From Pelagibaculum spongiae (GTDB lineage Bacteria > Pseudomonadota > Gammaproteobacteria > Enterobacterales > Pelagibaculaceae): a stretch of 64,000 nt of DNA. The position numbers were made by a program, and so were the translations under genes. Shown here one piece after another: positions 8,449-17,132 of this stretch. The notes under the pieces are model-generated. The model was not told the origin of the DNA and ran no database searches. It was given only the letters and a program-made list of their open reading frames with translations. The stretch lies in the NCBI RefSeq assembly GCF_003097315.1, contig NZ_QDDL01000001.1:1054001-1118000 (forward strand). Direction: 5' to 3'. Within the stretch, counting starts at the first letter, position 1. Each line of letters begins with the position of its first letter.

Positions 8449-9108
8449 ATGTCAGTAAGAATCGGTGATGAAGCTCCAGACTTCACCGCACAAACTACCC
8501 AAGGCGAAATTAATTTCCATCAATGGATTGGCGATGGTTGGGCGATTATTTTTTCTCATCCGAAAGACTTCACACCCGTTTGCACCACCGAATTAGGTTA
8601 TATGGCGAAACTAGAAACTGAATTCAGTAAACGCAACTGTAAAATTATCGGGTTGAGCATTGATTCAGTAGAAGATCATCTCGCGTGGATTGGCGATATA
8701 GAAGAGACTCAAAGGTGCAAAGTCAACTACCCAATGATTGGCGACACGCAACTTGAAGTGGCTAAGCAATATGACATGATTCACCCTAATGCTAGCGGCG
8801 ATGCATCCACTCGAAAAGCACCTGATAACGCGACTATTCGATCGCTGTTTATTATCGGCCCCGACAAAAAAGTTAAACTGACAATTACCTACCCAATGAG
8901 CACTGGGCGTAATTTTAAAGAAATCTTGCGTGTGTTAGATTCTATTCAGCTGACTGCCAAACATCAGGTAGCCACTCCCGTAAATTGGGAAAATGGTGAG
9001 GATGTTATTATTATTCCAGCTGTTTCTGATGAGCAGGCAAAAGAGAAATACCCTGATGGCTGGCAAGCACCTCGGCCTTATTTAAGAATTATTCCGCAGC
9101 CAGAATAG
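8449..9108 (+). CDS. 1-Cys peroxiredoxin (Prx6 subfamily)
   Basis: A 219-residue AhpC/TSA-family peroxidase. The peroxidatic cysteine is C45 in FTPVCTTELG, preceded by FSHPKDF. The C-terminal domain (PVNWENGEDVIIIP and KEKYPDGW) is typical of the longer Prx6-type proteins, and their usual length fits. It should reduce hydrogen peroxide and alkyl hydroperoxides in the cytoplasm. The start at 8449 was chosen because AGGAGGT precedes it at ideal distance; the frame is open 16 codons further upstream through the hairpin. Two other cysteines (KRNC, TQRC) are not in the 2-Cys resolving position. Confidence 0.93.
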   Translation: MSVRIGDEAPDFTAQTTQGEINFHQWIGDGWAIIFSHPKDFTPVCTTELGYMAKLETEFSKRNCKIIGLSIDSVEDHLAWIGDIEETQRCKVNYPMIGDTQLEVAKQYDMIHPNASGDASTRKAPDNATIRSLFIIGPDKKVKLTITYPMSTGRNFKEILRVLDSIQLTAKHQVATPVNWENGEDVIIIPAVSDEQAKEKYPDGWQAPRPYLRIIPQPE

Positions 9109-9124
9109 CCTTCTATCTTTTTCA

Positions 9125-9161
9125 GCAGCTACAGCATGGTCAATTGACCTACTGTAGCTGC
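9125..9161. terminator. bidirectional hairpin between the converging peroxiredoxin and thiQ genes
   Basis: Perfect 10-base arms GCAGCTACAG/CTGTAGCTGC with a second palindrome GGTCAATTGACC inside. The right arm overlaps the thiQ stop codon. T-runs are short on both sides. Confidence 0.6.
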
Positions 9162-9760
9162 AAAATTTCATCGGCTAGCTGCTGCACATCTTCAGATTGG
9201 TGCGTCACCATTAAAATGGTTTTATTCTGCTGCTTTGCAATGTCTGCTACCCATTGAGTCGCTAATGAACGGGTTGTAGGATCCAGCTCTGCGAAGGGTT
9301 CATCGAGCAAAATTATCGGCTCAGGGCGAAGTAAAGTACGAATAATCGCAATGCGCTGTCGTTGACCACCGGACAACTCAGTTGGCTTTTTTTCTAACTG
9401 CTTATCGACTTGTAATTCAATGGCTGCATTGACTAATTTATCTAGCAATTGGTCTTGATCTGTATCATCAGCAAAACCCAGCATTAAATTCTGAATTACC
9501 GAAAGATGTTCAAATAAATTATTCTGCTGAAATAAATAACTCACCGGTCGTTGTTCAACCGGCAATTCTAATAATGATTGACCATGCCATAACACAGAAC
9601 CTTTTTCTGCCGCTACAAAGCCAGCAATTACTTGCAACAAGGTCGACTTTCCAACACCGCTCAAGCCCTGCACTGCCAGTGTTTTTCCTTGTTGTAACTG
9701 AAAATCATATTTCAGCAACTTTTGGTCACGCAACACTTGTAATTGTTTAATCTGCAACAT
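9149..9760 (-). CDS. thiQ: thiamine ABC transporter, ATP-binding protein
   Basis: A 203-residue ABC ATPase: Walker A GLSGVGKS (residues 32-39), signature LSGGQRQR, Walker B IILLDEPFAELD and switch His in MVTHQSED. It powers uptake of thiamine (and TPP) with ThiP and ThiB. The frame is open further upstream, but the ATG at 9760 is chosen because it matches ThiQ length and starts 14 bases inside the end of thiP, implying translational coupling. It is the last gene of the TPP-riboswitch-controlled thiB-thiP-thiQ unit. Confidence 0.93.
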   Translation of the reverse strand: MLQIKQLQVLRDQKLLKYDFQLQQGKTLAVQGLSGVGKSTLLQVIAGFVAAEKGSVLWHGQSLLELPVEQRPVSYLFQQNNLFEHLSVIQNLMLGFADDTDQDQLLDKLVNAAIELQVDKQLEKKPTELSGGQRQRIAIIRTLLRPEPIILLDEPFAELDPTTRSLATQWVADIAKQQNKTILMVTHQSEDVQQLADEILQLQ

Positions 9761-11417
9761 GATTGCGTTCCTTTGTTTTAACTTGCTCATGTTCTTTCTT
9801 GCTATTTCGCTCACTAGCTTGACCTTTAGCAGCCTCAGTTTGAAACTTCTCACTAGACCATAAAATTAAGCTGCAAATGGCTAATAGCACCAAAGAGGCC
9901 ATGCTCGCTTCAGCAATACGGTAACTCCCGGCATAGCTATAAATTAACCAGGGCAAGGTTTGCCACTGTTGATTACCAAAAATTGAAAAGATCGCCACAT
10001 CACCAATCGCTAAAACAAATAGCAAACCAAAGGTGGATAAAAACACTGGCCGAACAAATGGCCATTGAATTTTCCACAGCGGCCAGCCGGATAATTTTAA
10101 TGAACGGGCCAGCGAGTGATATTGCGCATCAAATTGAAATAGACGCGGTTTTAATTTCTGAATCGCAAAGGGAATAACCACCGAAGTATTTAAAATCACC
10201 ACAACAATCATTCCCCAGCGGTCAATATCGAATCTGGGCAGTAAAAAGATAAACAAACCGACAGAAACCACAATCGCCGGGGCAACTAAACTATGCGACG
10301 CCAGCCATTCAACCATTGCTTTTCGGCTTTTCGAACCTTGCAAGTGCAACTTACGGATTGGCCGTAGCAATAACCAGCCCAAAGCTAAGCCGACGGTTGC
10401 CGAGAATAGACCTAAGCCAAGGGTAATTAAGGTGGGTTGGAGTAGCTGCTGCCATTGCAAGCTTTGCTCAGATTGTAAAACGCTTAACAGCAGCGCCAGT
10501 AGCGGCATTAACAAACATAACCAACAGATCGCGTAGAGCACTCGCCACAGCTGTTTTTTCAAACCAGCAGCCTTAGGCAACCATTGGCTTGCACCGGTAT
10601 CGGCTGACAACCAATTGGTTTTTCCTAATCGGTTAAGTAACAGATATAAACCACCGGCAACAATTAATTGCGTCCAGGCCAAGGTTAATGCTTCTGGGAT
10701 ATTAAAATCATATTTAAGCGATTGGTAGATAGCCACTTCTAGTGTGGTCGCCTGCGGCCCACCGCCTAACGCCAGTACAATGGCGAAGCTGTTAAAGCAC
10801 AACACAAAAACAAAGCCAAATAAGCTCAGCATATGTGCCGATAAACTAGGCCATTCGATAATCTTAAATTTTTGCCACGGACTCATTTTTAACTGCGCTG
10901 CTAACTGCCAGCTAGTATCAGGAATATGATTCAACTGCTGGTAAATTATTCGAATGGCAAACGGCATATTTAAATAAACATGCGCCAGCAAAATGCCATT
11001 CAGCCCATACAGATTCCATGAGCCAAATAATAGCTGGTCTAATAACGATGTAATAAATCCATTATTGCCTAACAAGCCTACTAGGCCGGTAATTAGCACC
11101 AAAGTTGGCATAACAAAGCACAGCATGCATAAGCTTAAAAAGCTGTTTTTAAACGGCAGCGATGGCACATAATACAATGCGCGGGCAATTGGCCAGGCAA
11201 TGAGTAACGATAATACCGCACTCAATAAAGCCTGCTTAACTGAGAAAGATAGAATGCTGTGAAAGTAGCTATCAGATAATAGCTGCCAATCGGGGCCGCC
11301 TTCTGAAAATCCGATTAACCCGTAAAAAGATAATAAAGTAATCAGGCTGATTAGCAGATAAGCCAACCAGCCGGATAGATCGCTAAAGCGAGTAAGAAGT
11401 TCTTTAATCAAAAGCAC
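9747..11417 (-). CDS. thiP: thiamine ABC transporter, permease
   Basis: A 556-residue inner-membrane protein with about 12 hydrophobic segments in two homologous halves, as in fused binding-protein-dependent permeases. EAA-loop-like stretches occur in both halves (DTSWQLAAQLKMSPWQKFKI near 187-206 and AQYHSLARSLKLSGWPLWKI near 434-453); they contact ThiQ. The start is a GTG at 11417, 13 bases after the thiB stop; no nearby ATG is in frame. The C-terminal tail is unusually hydrophilic (GQASERNSKKEHEQVKTKE) and is where thiQ overlaps. Confidence 0.92.
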   Translation of the reverse strand: MLLIKELLTRFSDLSGWLAYLLISLITLLSFYGLIGFSEGGPDWQLLSDSYFHSILSFSVKQALLSAVLSLLIAWPIARALYYVPSLPFKNSFLSLCMLCFVMPTLVLITGLVGLLGNNGFITSLLDQLLFGSWNLYGLNGILLAHVYLNMPFAIRIIYQQLNHIPDTSWQLAAQLKMSPWQKFKIIEWPSLSAHMLSLFGFVFVLCFNSFAIVLALGGGPQATTLEVAIYQSLKYDFNIPEALTLAWTQLIVAGGLYLLLNRLGKTNWLSADTGASQWLPKAAGLKKQLWRVLYAICWLCLLMPLLALLLSVLQSEQSLQWQQLLQPTLITLGLGLFSATVGLALGWLLLRPIRKLHLQGSKSRKAMVEWLASHSLVAPAIVVSVGLFIFLLPRFDIDRWGMIVVVILNTSVVIPFAIQKLKPRLFQFDAQYHSLARSLKLSGWPLWKIQWPFVRPVFLSTFGLLFVLAIGDVAIFSIFGNQQWQTLPWLIYSYAGSYRIAEASMASLVLLAICSLILWSSEKFQTEAAKGQASERNSKKEHEQVKTKERNHVAD

Positions 11418-11430
11418 TTGCTGTTATCTC

Positions 11431-12420
11431 TTACTTAGCCGCAGCGCTGCGCCACTCTCGTAACCAACTTTTACGATTGTCAGCTACTTGTTGAGAACTA
11501 AAACCAATCCGCTGGGGTTGAATCAAATCATCAAATGCTTTTGGCAGCTCAACACCATCAACAACAGGCTGCATCCAATTGGTTACTGGTATGATTTTTT
11601 GCGCTTCAACTGAGGTTAAAAAGGCCAAGAATTGCTGGGCTAGCTTTTTATTTTTAGTCGCTTTGGTAATCGCAGCGACTTCAACCTGTGCGATATGACC
11701 TTCAGAAAAAGGCGCGGCTTTGTATTGTGATTTGTTTTCTGCAACTAAGTGATAAGCAGGCGAGGTGTTATAACTTAAAACGTAATCCGAACCACCTTCC
11801 AAGAACATACTGTAAGCTTCCCACCAACCTTTGGTGACTGTCACTGTATGACCTGCCAACTGCTTCCAAGCTTGTGCAGATTGATCGCCGTATACTTTTT
11901 TAATCCACAGCAATAACCCTTGGCCTGGCGTACTGGTTCGTGGGTCTTGGTAGATGACTGAAGCGTTGGAATTAATTAATTCTTTTAGTGAAGTGACTGG
12001 CTGTTTGATTTTACTGCTGTCATAAATAAATGAGAAATAGCCGTAGTCGTATGGAACAAACGCAGTGTCATTCCAATTTAATTCTGCTTTTAAACCAGAC
12101 AATTGCAATTGATGATCTTGAACCATACCGGCAGAGCGAACCACTTCTAGCAATGCATCGTCAACACCAAGAATGACATCGGCTTTAGTGCGTTGCTTTT
12201 CAATTCGCAAGCGGTTAACAATGCTGACACCATCTTCTTCAGCAATAAATTCAATATCGCAGTCGCACTGCTTTTCGAATATTTTTTCTAACTGCGGGCC
12301 TGCCCCCCATTCAGAAACAAAAGAATCATAGGTATAGATCGTCAGATCAGCAGCTCTCGCTTGATTGGTCAGACTTACCGTACAGATTAAGAAAATCACA
12401 ACAGACAACAGGTTTTTCAT
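11431..12420 (-). CDS. thiB: thiamine-binding periplasmic protein
   Basis: A 329-residue solute-binding protein (TbpA/ThiB). Signal peptide LLSVVIFLICTVSLTNQARA is followed by ADLTIYTYDSFVSEWGAGP, the conserved start of mature ThiB. It binds thiamine and its phosphates in the periplasm and delivers them to ThiPQ. Two ATGs are possible (12426 and 12420); the second has GAGAG at six bases and is preferred. A TPP riboswitch lies 60 bases upstream on the same strand and should shut off the operon when TPP is plentiful. Confidence 0.94.
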   Translation of the reverse strand: MKNLLSVVIFLICTVSLTNQARAADLTIYTYDSFVSEWGAGPQLEKIFEKQCDCDIEFIAEEDGVSIVNRLRIEKQRTKADVILGVDDALLEVVRSAGMVQDHQLQLSGLKAELNWNDTAFVPYDYGYFSFIYDSSKIKQPVTSLKELINSNASVIYQDPRTSTPGQGLLLWIKKVYGDQSAQAWKQLAGHTVTVTKGWWEAYSMFLEGGSDYVLSYNTSPAYHLVAENKSQYKAAPFSEGHIAQVEVAAITKATKNKKLAQQFLAFLTSVEAQKIIPVTNWMQPVVDGVELPKAFDDLIQPQRIGFSSQQVADNRKSWLREWRSAAAK

Positions 12421-12481
12421 AGACATCTCTCAAGCATTTCAATAAGTTGGCGTATGATGAGTCGCTGAAAGACAAACCTCA

Positions 12482-12587
12482 TTCCCTACGCCAGTACTAA
12501 CTGGATCAGGTTCAACGGGTGACTCTCAGCCGGGCAACTATTTATTACGATCAGATTTACTAGATCAAAATAGTGCCGGCACCCCGA
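12482..12587 (-). promoter_or_regulatory. TPP riboswitch (THI element) controlling thiBPQ
   Basis: On the minus strand the conserved TPP-aptamer blocks occur in order: CGGGGTGCC, CTGAGA, CCCGTTGAACCTGATC and AGTACTGGCGTAGGGAA. The P3 arm is long (about 45 bases between the first two blocks). It precedes thiB, so ligand binding should lower expression of the thiamine importer. Confidence 0.96.
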
Positions 12588-12666
12588 TAAGTTGTAGCTA
12601 TGATAACACAGGCTTTTAACCCAACATAAAACCAGCGCCGCCAACCGTTCTGTAACAGCTACTCAT

Positions 12667-12696
12667 AAAAAACCCCGGCCAAATGACCAGGGTTTT
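12667..12696 (-). terminator. Rho-independent terminator after gcvH
   Basis: AAAACCCTGG/CCGGGGTTTT stem (one mismatch) with a T-run on the minus strand, 40 bases after the gcvH stop. Confidence 0.8.
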
Positions 12697-12734
12697 GCTA
12701 ACTAATAGCTGCTCTAATTCTGGGCCAGCTGAAA

Positions 12735-13121
12735 TTAGCCTTCGTCAGAACACAACTCTGAATAAGCATCAGCATCAAGTAAATTATCTGGCTCACCATC
12801 CGGCATAATACGGAAAATCCAGCCATCACCATATGGATCTGAGTTAATCAGCTCTGGAGTATCTTCCAGCTCTGAGTTAATTGCCGTAATCGTGCCCTTG
12901 ATTGGTGAATATACGTCGGAAGCAGCCTTCACTGACTCAACAACACCCGCATCATTTCCCTGCTCAAATTCAGAACCGACTTCAGGTAACTCAACAAACA
13001 CCACATCGCCTAGCAAGCTTTGCGCATGCTCAGTTACACCAACGGTGTACTCGCCGTTTTCTTCTACACGCAGCCATTCATGACTATCAACGTATTTCAA
13101 ATCTACTGGGATATAACTCAT
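12735..13121 (-). CDS. gcvH: glycine cleavage system H protein
   Basis: A 128-residue lipoyl carrier of normal length. The lipoylated lysine is K65 in VESVKAASD, preceded by [14 protein letters not shown] protein shuttles the aminomethyl group between the P, T and L proteins and also supplies lipoate/octanoate in some bacteria. In E. coli gcvT-gcvH-gcvP lie beside ubiI-ubiH; here only gcvH is at this place, so T and P must be elsewhere or absent. AGAGGATGG precedes the ATG. The acidic C-terminus is usual for the family. Confidence 0.96.
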   Translation of the reverse strand: MSYIPVDLKYVDSHEWLRVEENGEYTVGVTEHAQSLLGDVVFVELPEVGSEFEQGNDAGVVESVKAASDVYSPIKGTITAINSELEDTPELINSDPYGDGWIFRIMPDGEPDNLLDADAYSELCSDEG

Positions 13122-13576
13122 TAATCCATCCTCTCATCAAGAGTTTGACTTACCTGTAATCTAGTTGAGATTTTACACAATGAGCCGGATAACACAAAAC
13201 AATAGTGAACAAACCGCGATTGAAGATGATTGTTTTAATTGATGAATAACTGCTTTGCTAGTTGCTAGCTAGTCAAGAAACCAGCAGATAACTTTTAGGC
13301 TATTTTTGAGTTTTAACCGTGGCCATTGCTTCAACCAGCCTTTACTGAAGAGACAAAAACTTCAATTGGCCACTTATGATTCCAAGTTAACTTACCTCGA
13401 AATAAAGAGTCTCTACAAGATACTAACTGGGGAAATTCTGTGAAAAAAAGATTATTAATGTTTTTAATCTAAGATTATCTGATGCAATTAACACCTGCGT
13501 ATTTAGTAATACAATAAATAATCAGATTTTTTTCAGGCATCACCACCATCGCATAAGCCTCACTTTCAGAAGCATA
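13122..13576. other. intergenic region upstream of gcvH
   Basis: No supported gene. The sequence is AT-rich near 13440-13530 and must contain the leftward gcvH promoter. No riboswitch-like glycine aptamer pair was recognised. Confidence 0.5.
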
Positions 13577-14230
13577 CTATTCGGCGTCAAATCTAAAATT
13601 ACCACCGCCCTCAGCCAAACTATAAGATGGCTTACCCGCCTCACCTGCTAAATGTACAAGCACAACAGTAGAATCTTGTGACTGCCAGTGGTTCACCAAT
13701 ATCGATTGATTTTCAAAAGTAGCCACTAGCTTTCTAATTATACTGGGCAGTTCGCCATGGAAAGATTCTGTTTTATTACAACTTTTCCACGGATTTGTCA
13801 CATGAAGTACGCCCCCGCAACGTTCATATAATCTTCCTAAGCGTTTAACTGTGTAGCATTCTTTCTCATCTATGAAAGTTATTTCCTTAACGCCATTGGG
13901 TTTAACCATTAACTCTCGTCGAATTGGTTTGAAGTAACAGTCAGGATTCAAACTTATAAGTTTCGTCAAAATATCCCTGCCATTCCAATCTTTTAGAAAG
14001 TCAATACCGGCATTTTGGCGATATACCTTATATAAATCCTTCTGTAAGGACATCAATGAGAATGCAAATAGCTCTACTATCTTTCTAACGTGTAATGCAG
14101 AATTTTCGACAAGAAACCTATCTTTTTTAGTATTTTTATAGCTTTTTAGGAATTCGAGCCGCTCCTTTAACTCACCCATCTGCTGAGTATATTTTTCCAA
14201 ATTTTTCCGGTCTCGAATTTCTCTTTTCAT
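13577..14230 (-). CDS. hypothetical protein, 217 residues, inserted between ubiI and gcvH
   Basis: A soluble protein: the first 35 residues are highly charged and likely coiled-coil (KNLEKYTQQMGELKERLEF), followed by a helical part and a C-terminal beta-rich part (QSILVNHW, STVVLVHLAG). No signal peptide, membrane span or catalytic motif was recognised. The gene interrupts a gene order that is otherwise conserved (ubiI next to gcv genes) and is more AT-rich than its neighbours, suggesting later acquisition. It begins 24 bases after the ubiI stop codon, so it may be co-transcribed with the ubi genes. Function unknown. Confidence 0.65.
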   Translation of the reverse strand: MKREIRDRKNLEKYTQQMGELKERLEFLKSYKNTKKDRFLVENSALHVRKIVELFAFSLMSLQKDLYKVYRQNAGIDFLKDWNGRDILTKLISLNPDCYFKPIRRELMVKPNGVKEITFIDEKECYTVKRLGRLYERCGGVLHVTNPWKSCNKTESFHGELPSIIRKLVATFENQSILVNHWQSQDSTVVLVHLAGEAGKPSYSLAEGGGNFRFDAE

Positions 14231-14254
14231 ATATCGCCCTGCACGATCAAAGAC

Positions 14255-15556
14255 CTATTTAACCCGTGCTAATACCGGCGTATCGGCTTTATTACCTACC
14301 GCATAACCAGCAAATAGGTTTTTAATTGGCCCTAGTCGATCAGTCATTTTCAGGCCGAAATTACGCAGCTGTACCAATGGAATAAATTTACTACCAAACA
14401 ATAAGCGAAAGCTGTCCATTGCTAACAGAACTGATGTGATTTCTGCTTTACGGCGACGTTGATAGCGGCGCATTAATAATGCATCACCCGGGTTTTCCAG
14501 CGATTGGTCATTTTCACAAATCACTTGTGCCAGCATCGCTGCGTCCATTAAACCGAGATTCATTCCTAAACCTGCTAATGGATGAACCGTATGGCAAGCA
14601 TCGCCCACTAGTGCAATGCCCGCTTCGCCATAATGCGTCGCATGACGCATTCGCAGCGGAAAGAAGCCGTTATCGGTAATTAATGCTACTTCACCCAAAC
14701 GATGATCCATCGCTGCGGCAATGGCACCGGCTAATTGGGTTGGCGAGTAGTTTTGCAGCTCGGTGGCTTTTTGATCATCGGCGCTCCAAACAATCGAGCA
14801 GGTATGCGGATCGGCCAGCGGTAATAGTGCCAATGGGCCGGAAGACATAAACGCCTGGCGGCATATCTGCTGATGGGGTTGTTCAGTACGAATAGTGGTG
14901 ACTAAAGCCTGATGACCATAAGCTCGCTCGCTATGGCGCAGCCCTAATTGACGCCGCAGCCATGAATTAGCACCATCAGCAGCAACTGCCAGCTTTAATT
15001 GATGCTGTTCATGGTTGCCATTATTCTTTTGTAATTCCAGCGAAGTTAATTGCTGGGCAGCTGAATATTGCGCGCTATTCAAAGTCACTGGGCAGAATAA
15101 TTCCACGCCAGAATCTGGGTCAGCCGCTTGCAGCTCTAACCACTGCCATAATACTTTTCGCATCACTCGGTTTTCGATGATATGACCGAGAAAAGGCAGT
15201 TTTAAATCTTCAGCAGAAAATTCTATTTTTCCATCACCAAGACTATCCCACACCTGCATGCCTTGATAAGGGGCGATACGATGCTCAGCAATTTGATCCC
15301 AAACGCCAATCGATTTAAATAATTGCGATGAAGCGGGGGTAATTGCACTAACCCTAAGATCCCAATCATCTTCTGATTCAGGCTGCTTGAATTTAGCGGG
15401 GAATTGTTCGTACAGAGCTATATTAAGCTTTTTATTTTGCTGTTGATTAAGCGCAACTAGAGAAGCAACCAAAGCCAAACCGACGATACCGCCACCGACG
15501 ATGCCGATATCAAACTGTTGCATTTTTTTCACTGCGGCTGATTCGGTATTTTCCAT
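14255..15556 (-). CDS. ubiI: FAD-dependent ubiquinone-biosynthesis hydroxylase, UbiI/VisC type
   Basis: A 433-residue UbiH/UbiF/VisC/COQ6-family flavin monooxygenase. Dinucleotide-binding motif IGIVGGGIVGLALV follows a short N-terminal extension, the second FAD motif is LVGDACHTVHPLAGLGMN (about 315-335), and the family's DG segment AVAADGANSWLRRQLG is near 190. UbiI hydroxylates C5 of the ubiquinone ring. It abuts ubiH with no gap (stop codon directly before the ATG), so both are translated from one message. An internal ATG 12 codons in would give a start right before the FAD motif. Confidence 0.88.
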   Translation of the reverse strand: MENTESAAVKKMQQFDIGIVGGGIVGLALVASLVALNQQQNKKLNIALYEQFPAKFKQPESEDDWDLRVSAITPASSQLFKSIGVWDQIAEHRIAPYQGMQVWDSLGDGKIEFSAEDLKLPFLGHIIENRVMRKVLWQWLELQAADPDSGVELFCPVTLNSAQYSAAQQLTSLELQKNNGNHEQHQLKLAVAADGANSWLRRQLGLRHSERAYGHQALVTTIRTEQPHQQICRQAFMSSGPLALLPLADPHTCSIVWSADDQKATELQNYSPTQLAGAIAAAMDHRLGEVALITDNGFFPLRMRHATHYGEAGIALVGDACHTVHPLAGLGMNLGLMDAAMLAQVICENDQSLENPGDALLMRRYQRRRKAEITSVLLAMDSFRLLFGSKFIPLVQLRNFGLKMTDRLGPIKNLFAGYAVGNKADTPVLARVK

Positions 15557-16777
15557 TTAACTTCTCTCCTGAATCAATGATGGCAAACGACCTGCTAGAC
15601 CGGTTGCTTGTCGCGCCAACATCTTTTTAACCGGTTGCCATAAATCCATTCCAGCCAAACTTGCGCCACGAAGATGGCCCAGTAAATTACTTTGGTTAGA
15701 AAATAAGGTCACCAGAGAATGAGTCGCTAATAATATTTTACGTTGGTCGGCATTGCGCCATTTTTGATATTCAGTCAAACGTCCATCTAGCACAGGGTCT
15801 TGCTGAGAAGTTAAGCCGCTCAGGCTTTCAACCAGCTCTGCCACATCACGTAGGCCCAGGTTTAAACCCTGTCCAGCAACGGGGTGTACAGCATGCGCCG
15901 CATTACCAATCAGCATCACTCGATCTTTAATTTGCTGGGGCACCCGCATTTGTAACAACGGATAATGGCTACGTTGACCGGCCTTTTCTATTCTGCCTAA
16001 TCGCCAGCCAAATCTCTGCTGTAACTGCTCAGCAAACTGCTGATCGTCTAATGCCATATGCTGTTCAAGCTGATGCTTTTTAACACACCAAACTAAAGAA
16101 CAGCGGTTTTCAGTTAACGGTAGCATTGCCAATGGGCCTGAGTCGGTGAAACGCTCAAACGCTCGGCCAGCATGGGCAATTTCAGTAGTAACATTGGCAA
16201 TGATGGCCGACTGGTCATAATCACTTTGGTCGTGATTCAAACCCAGCAAACGCCGCACCGGCGACAATGCGCCATCGGCAGCAATTAATAATTTACTGCT
16301 CAGTTGATGCACGCCATCAGATGTTTCAATCGCTATTTGGCAACTATTTTTATTTTGCTGCAACGAGGCTAATTTAGCCGGACAAATTAAATGAATATTA
16401 TCGGTTTGGGCAATTTTTTGGTGCAGCACTTGACCTAAAGGACGCACTTCAATGACATAACCTAAGGCATCTAGCCCAATACTTTGCGGCTGAATTCGGG
16501 TAACACCAAAACGACCCTTGTCTGAAACATGAATCGATCTAATCGGCTGGCAATGGGGTTCAAGCTGCGGCCACAGATTAATATTTCGAAACAAATTAGC
16601 CGATGCCTGCGCCAATGCAATGCTTCGATCATCATAACTGGGCTGTAAATTTGAGCTGGGCTCAACAGCTTCTACAATGCCGATTTTCCAGCCTTGAGGT
16701 GCCAAGGCCAGCGCCAAAGAAGCGCCTGCCATACCACCACCACAAATCAGAATATCGAAATCGATTGATTGATCCAT
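15557..16777 (-). CDS. ubiH: 2-octaprenyl-6-methoxyphenol hydroxylase
   Basis: A 406-residue flavin monooxygenase of the same family as the gene that follows it. Motifs: FDILICGGGMAGASLALAL near the start, LIAADGALSPVRRLLG near 165, and MLIGNAAHAVHPVAGQGLN near 293. UbiH adds the C6 hydroxyl in ubiquinone synthesis. The frame is open 36 codons further upstream, but the ATG at 16777 places the FAD motif at the usual distance and is chosen. The assignment of UbiH versus UbiI between the two paralogues follows the conserved order pepP-ubiH-ubiI. Confidence 0.9.
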   Translation of the reverse strand: MDQSIDFDILICGGGMAGASLALALAPQGWKIGIVEAVEPSSNLQPSYDDRSIALAQASANLFRNINLWPQLEPHCQPIRSIHVSDKGRFGVTRIQPQSIGLDALGYVIEVRPLGQVLHQKIAQTDNIHLICPAKLASLQQNKNSCQIAIETSDGVHQLSSKLLIAADGALSPVRRLLGLNHDQSDYDQSAIIANVTTEIAHAGRAFERFTDSGPLAMLPLTENRCSLVWCVKKHQLEQHMALDDQQFAEQLQQRFGWRLGRIEKAGQRSHYPLLQMRVPQQIKDRVMLIGNAAHAVHPVAGQGLNLGLRDVAELVESLSGLTSQQDPVLDGRLTEYQKWRNADQRKILLATHSLVTLFSNQSNLLGHLRGASLAGMDLWQPVKKMLARQATGLAGRLPSLIQERS

Positions 16778-16869
16778 TTTTAACTCGGGTTTTGCTGCAA
16801 CAGAGATTTTAACGTAATTATTAAGCCGTTGTTCATGAGCTTTTTTAATCCACAGCTTCCATCCTTGGC

Positions 16870-17027
16870 TTATGGATCCCTGCATTCGGCTTTGGCATCC
16901 TGCGTCGCCCTAATCCGTGCATCCATTCACTTCCATGCTCGGGATGACGGGTTCTGAGTCTAAATTTTACCGCTACAGGTAAAAGTAGACTCGTCATCCT
17001 CATCAGGGAGGGTGGGGATCCAATCAC
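16870..17027 (-). repeat. dispersed repeat, copy 1 (shared core with 42.7 kb copy)
   Basis: On the minus strand this segment carries GCGACGCAGGATGCCAAAGC followed by CGAATGCAGGGATCC; the same core, with one A/G change in the shared part, recurs on the plus strand at 42743-42772. It also contains CGTCATCC words and their complement (GGATGACG). It lies between pepP and ubiH without coding potential. A mobile or REP-like origin is likely. Confidence 0.6.
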
Positions 17028-17092
17028 AGGGACTATGAAAACGAGTAAAACAAACAGCTGTCAAAGTTATGTTAAATGCTTCTACTAATAAA

Positions 17093-17127
17093 AAAATACC
17101 CTTTAAAGTTATCTAAAGGGTATTTTA
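17093..17127. terminator. bidirectional terminator after pepP
   Basis: AAAATACCCTTTA/TAAAGGGTATTTT, a perfect 13-base stem with short loop, just after the pepP stop. It separates pepP from ubiH, so ubiH probably needs its own promoter or read-through. Confidence 0.85.
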
Positions 17128-17132
17128 AGCGG

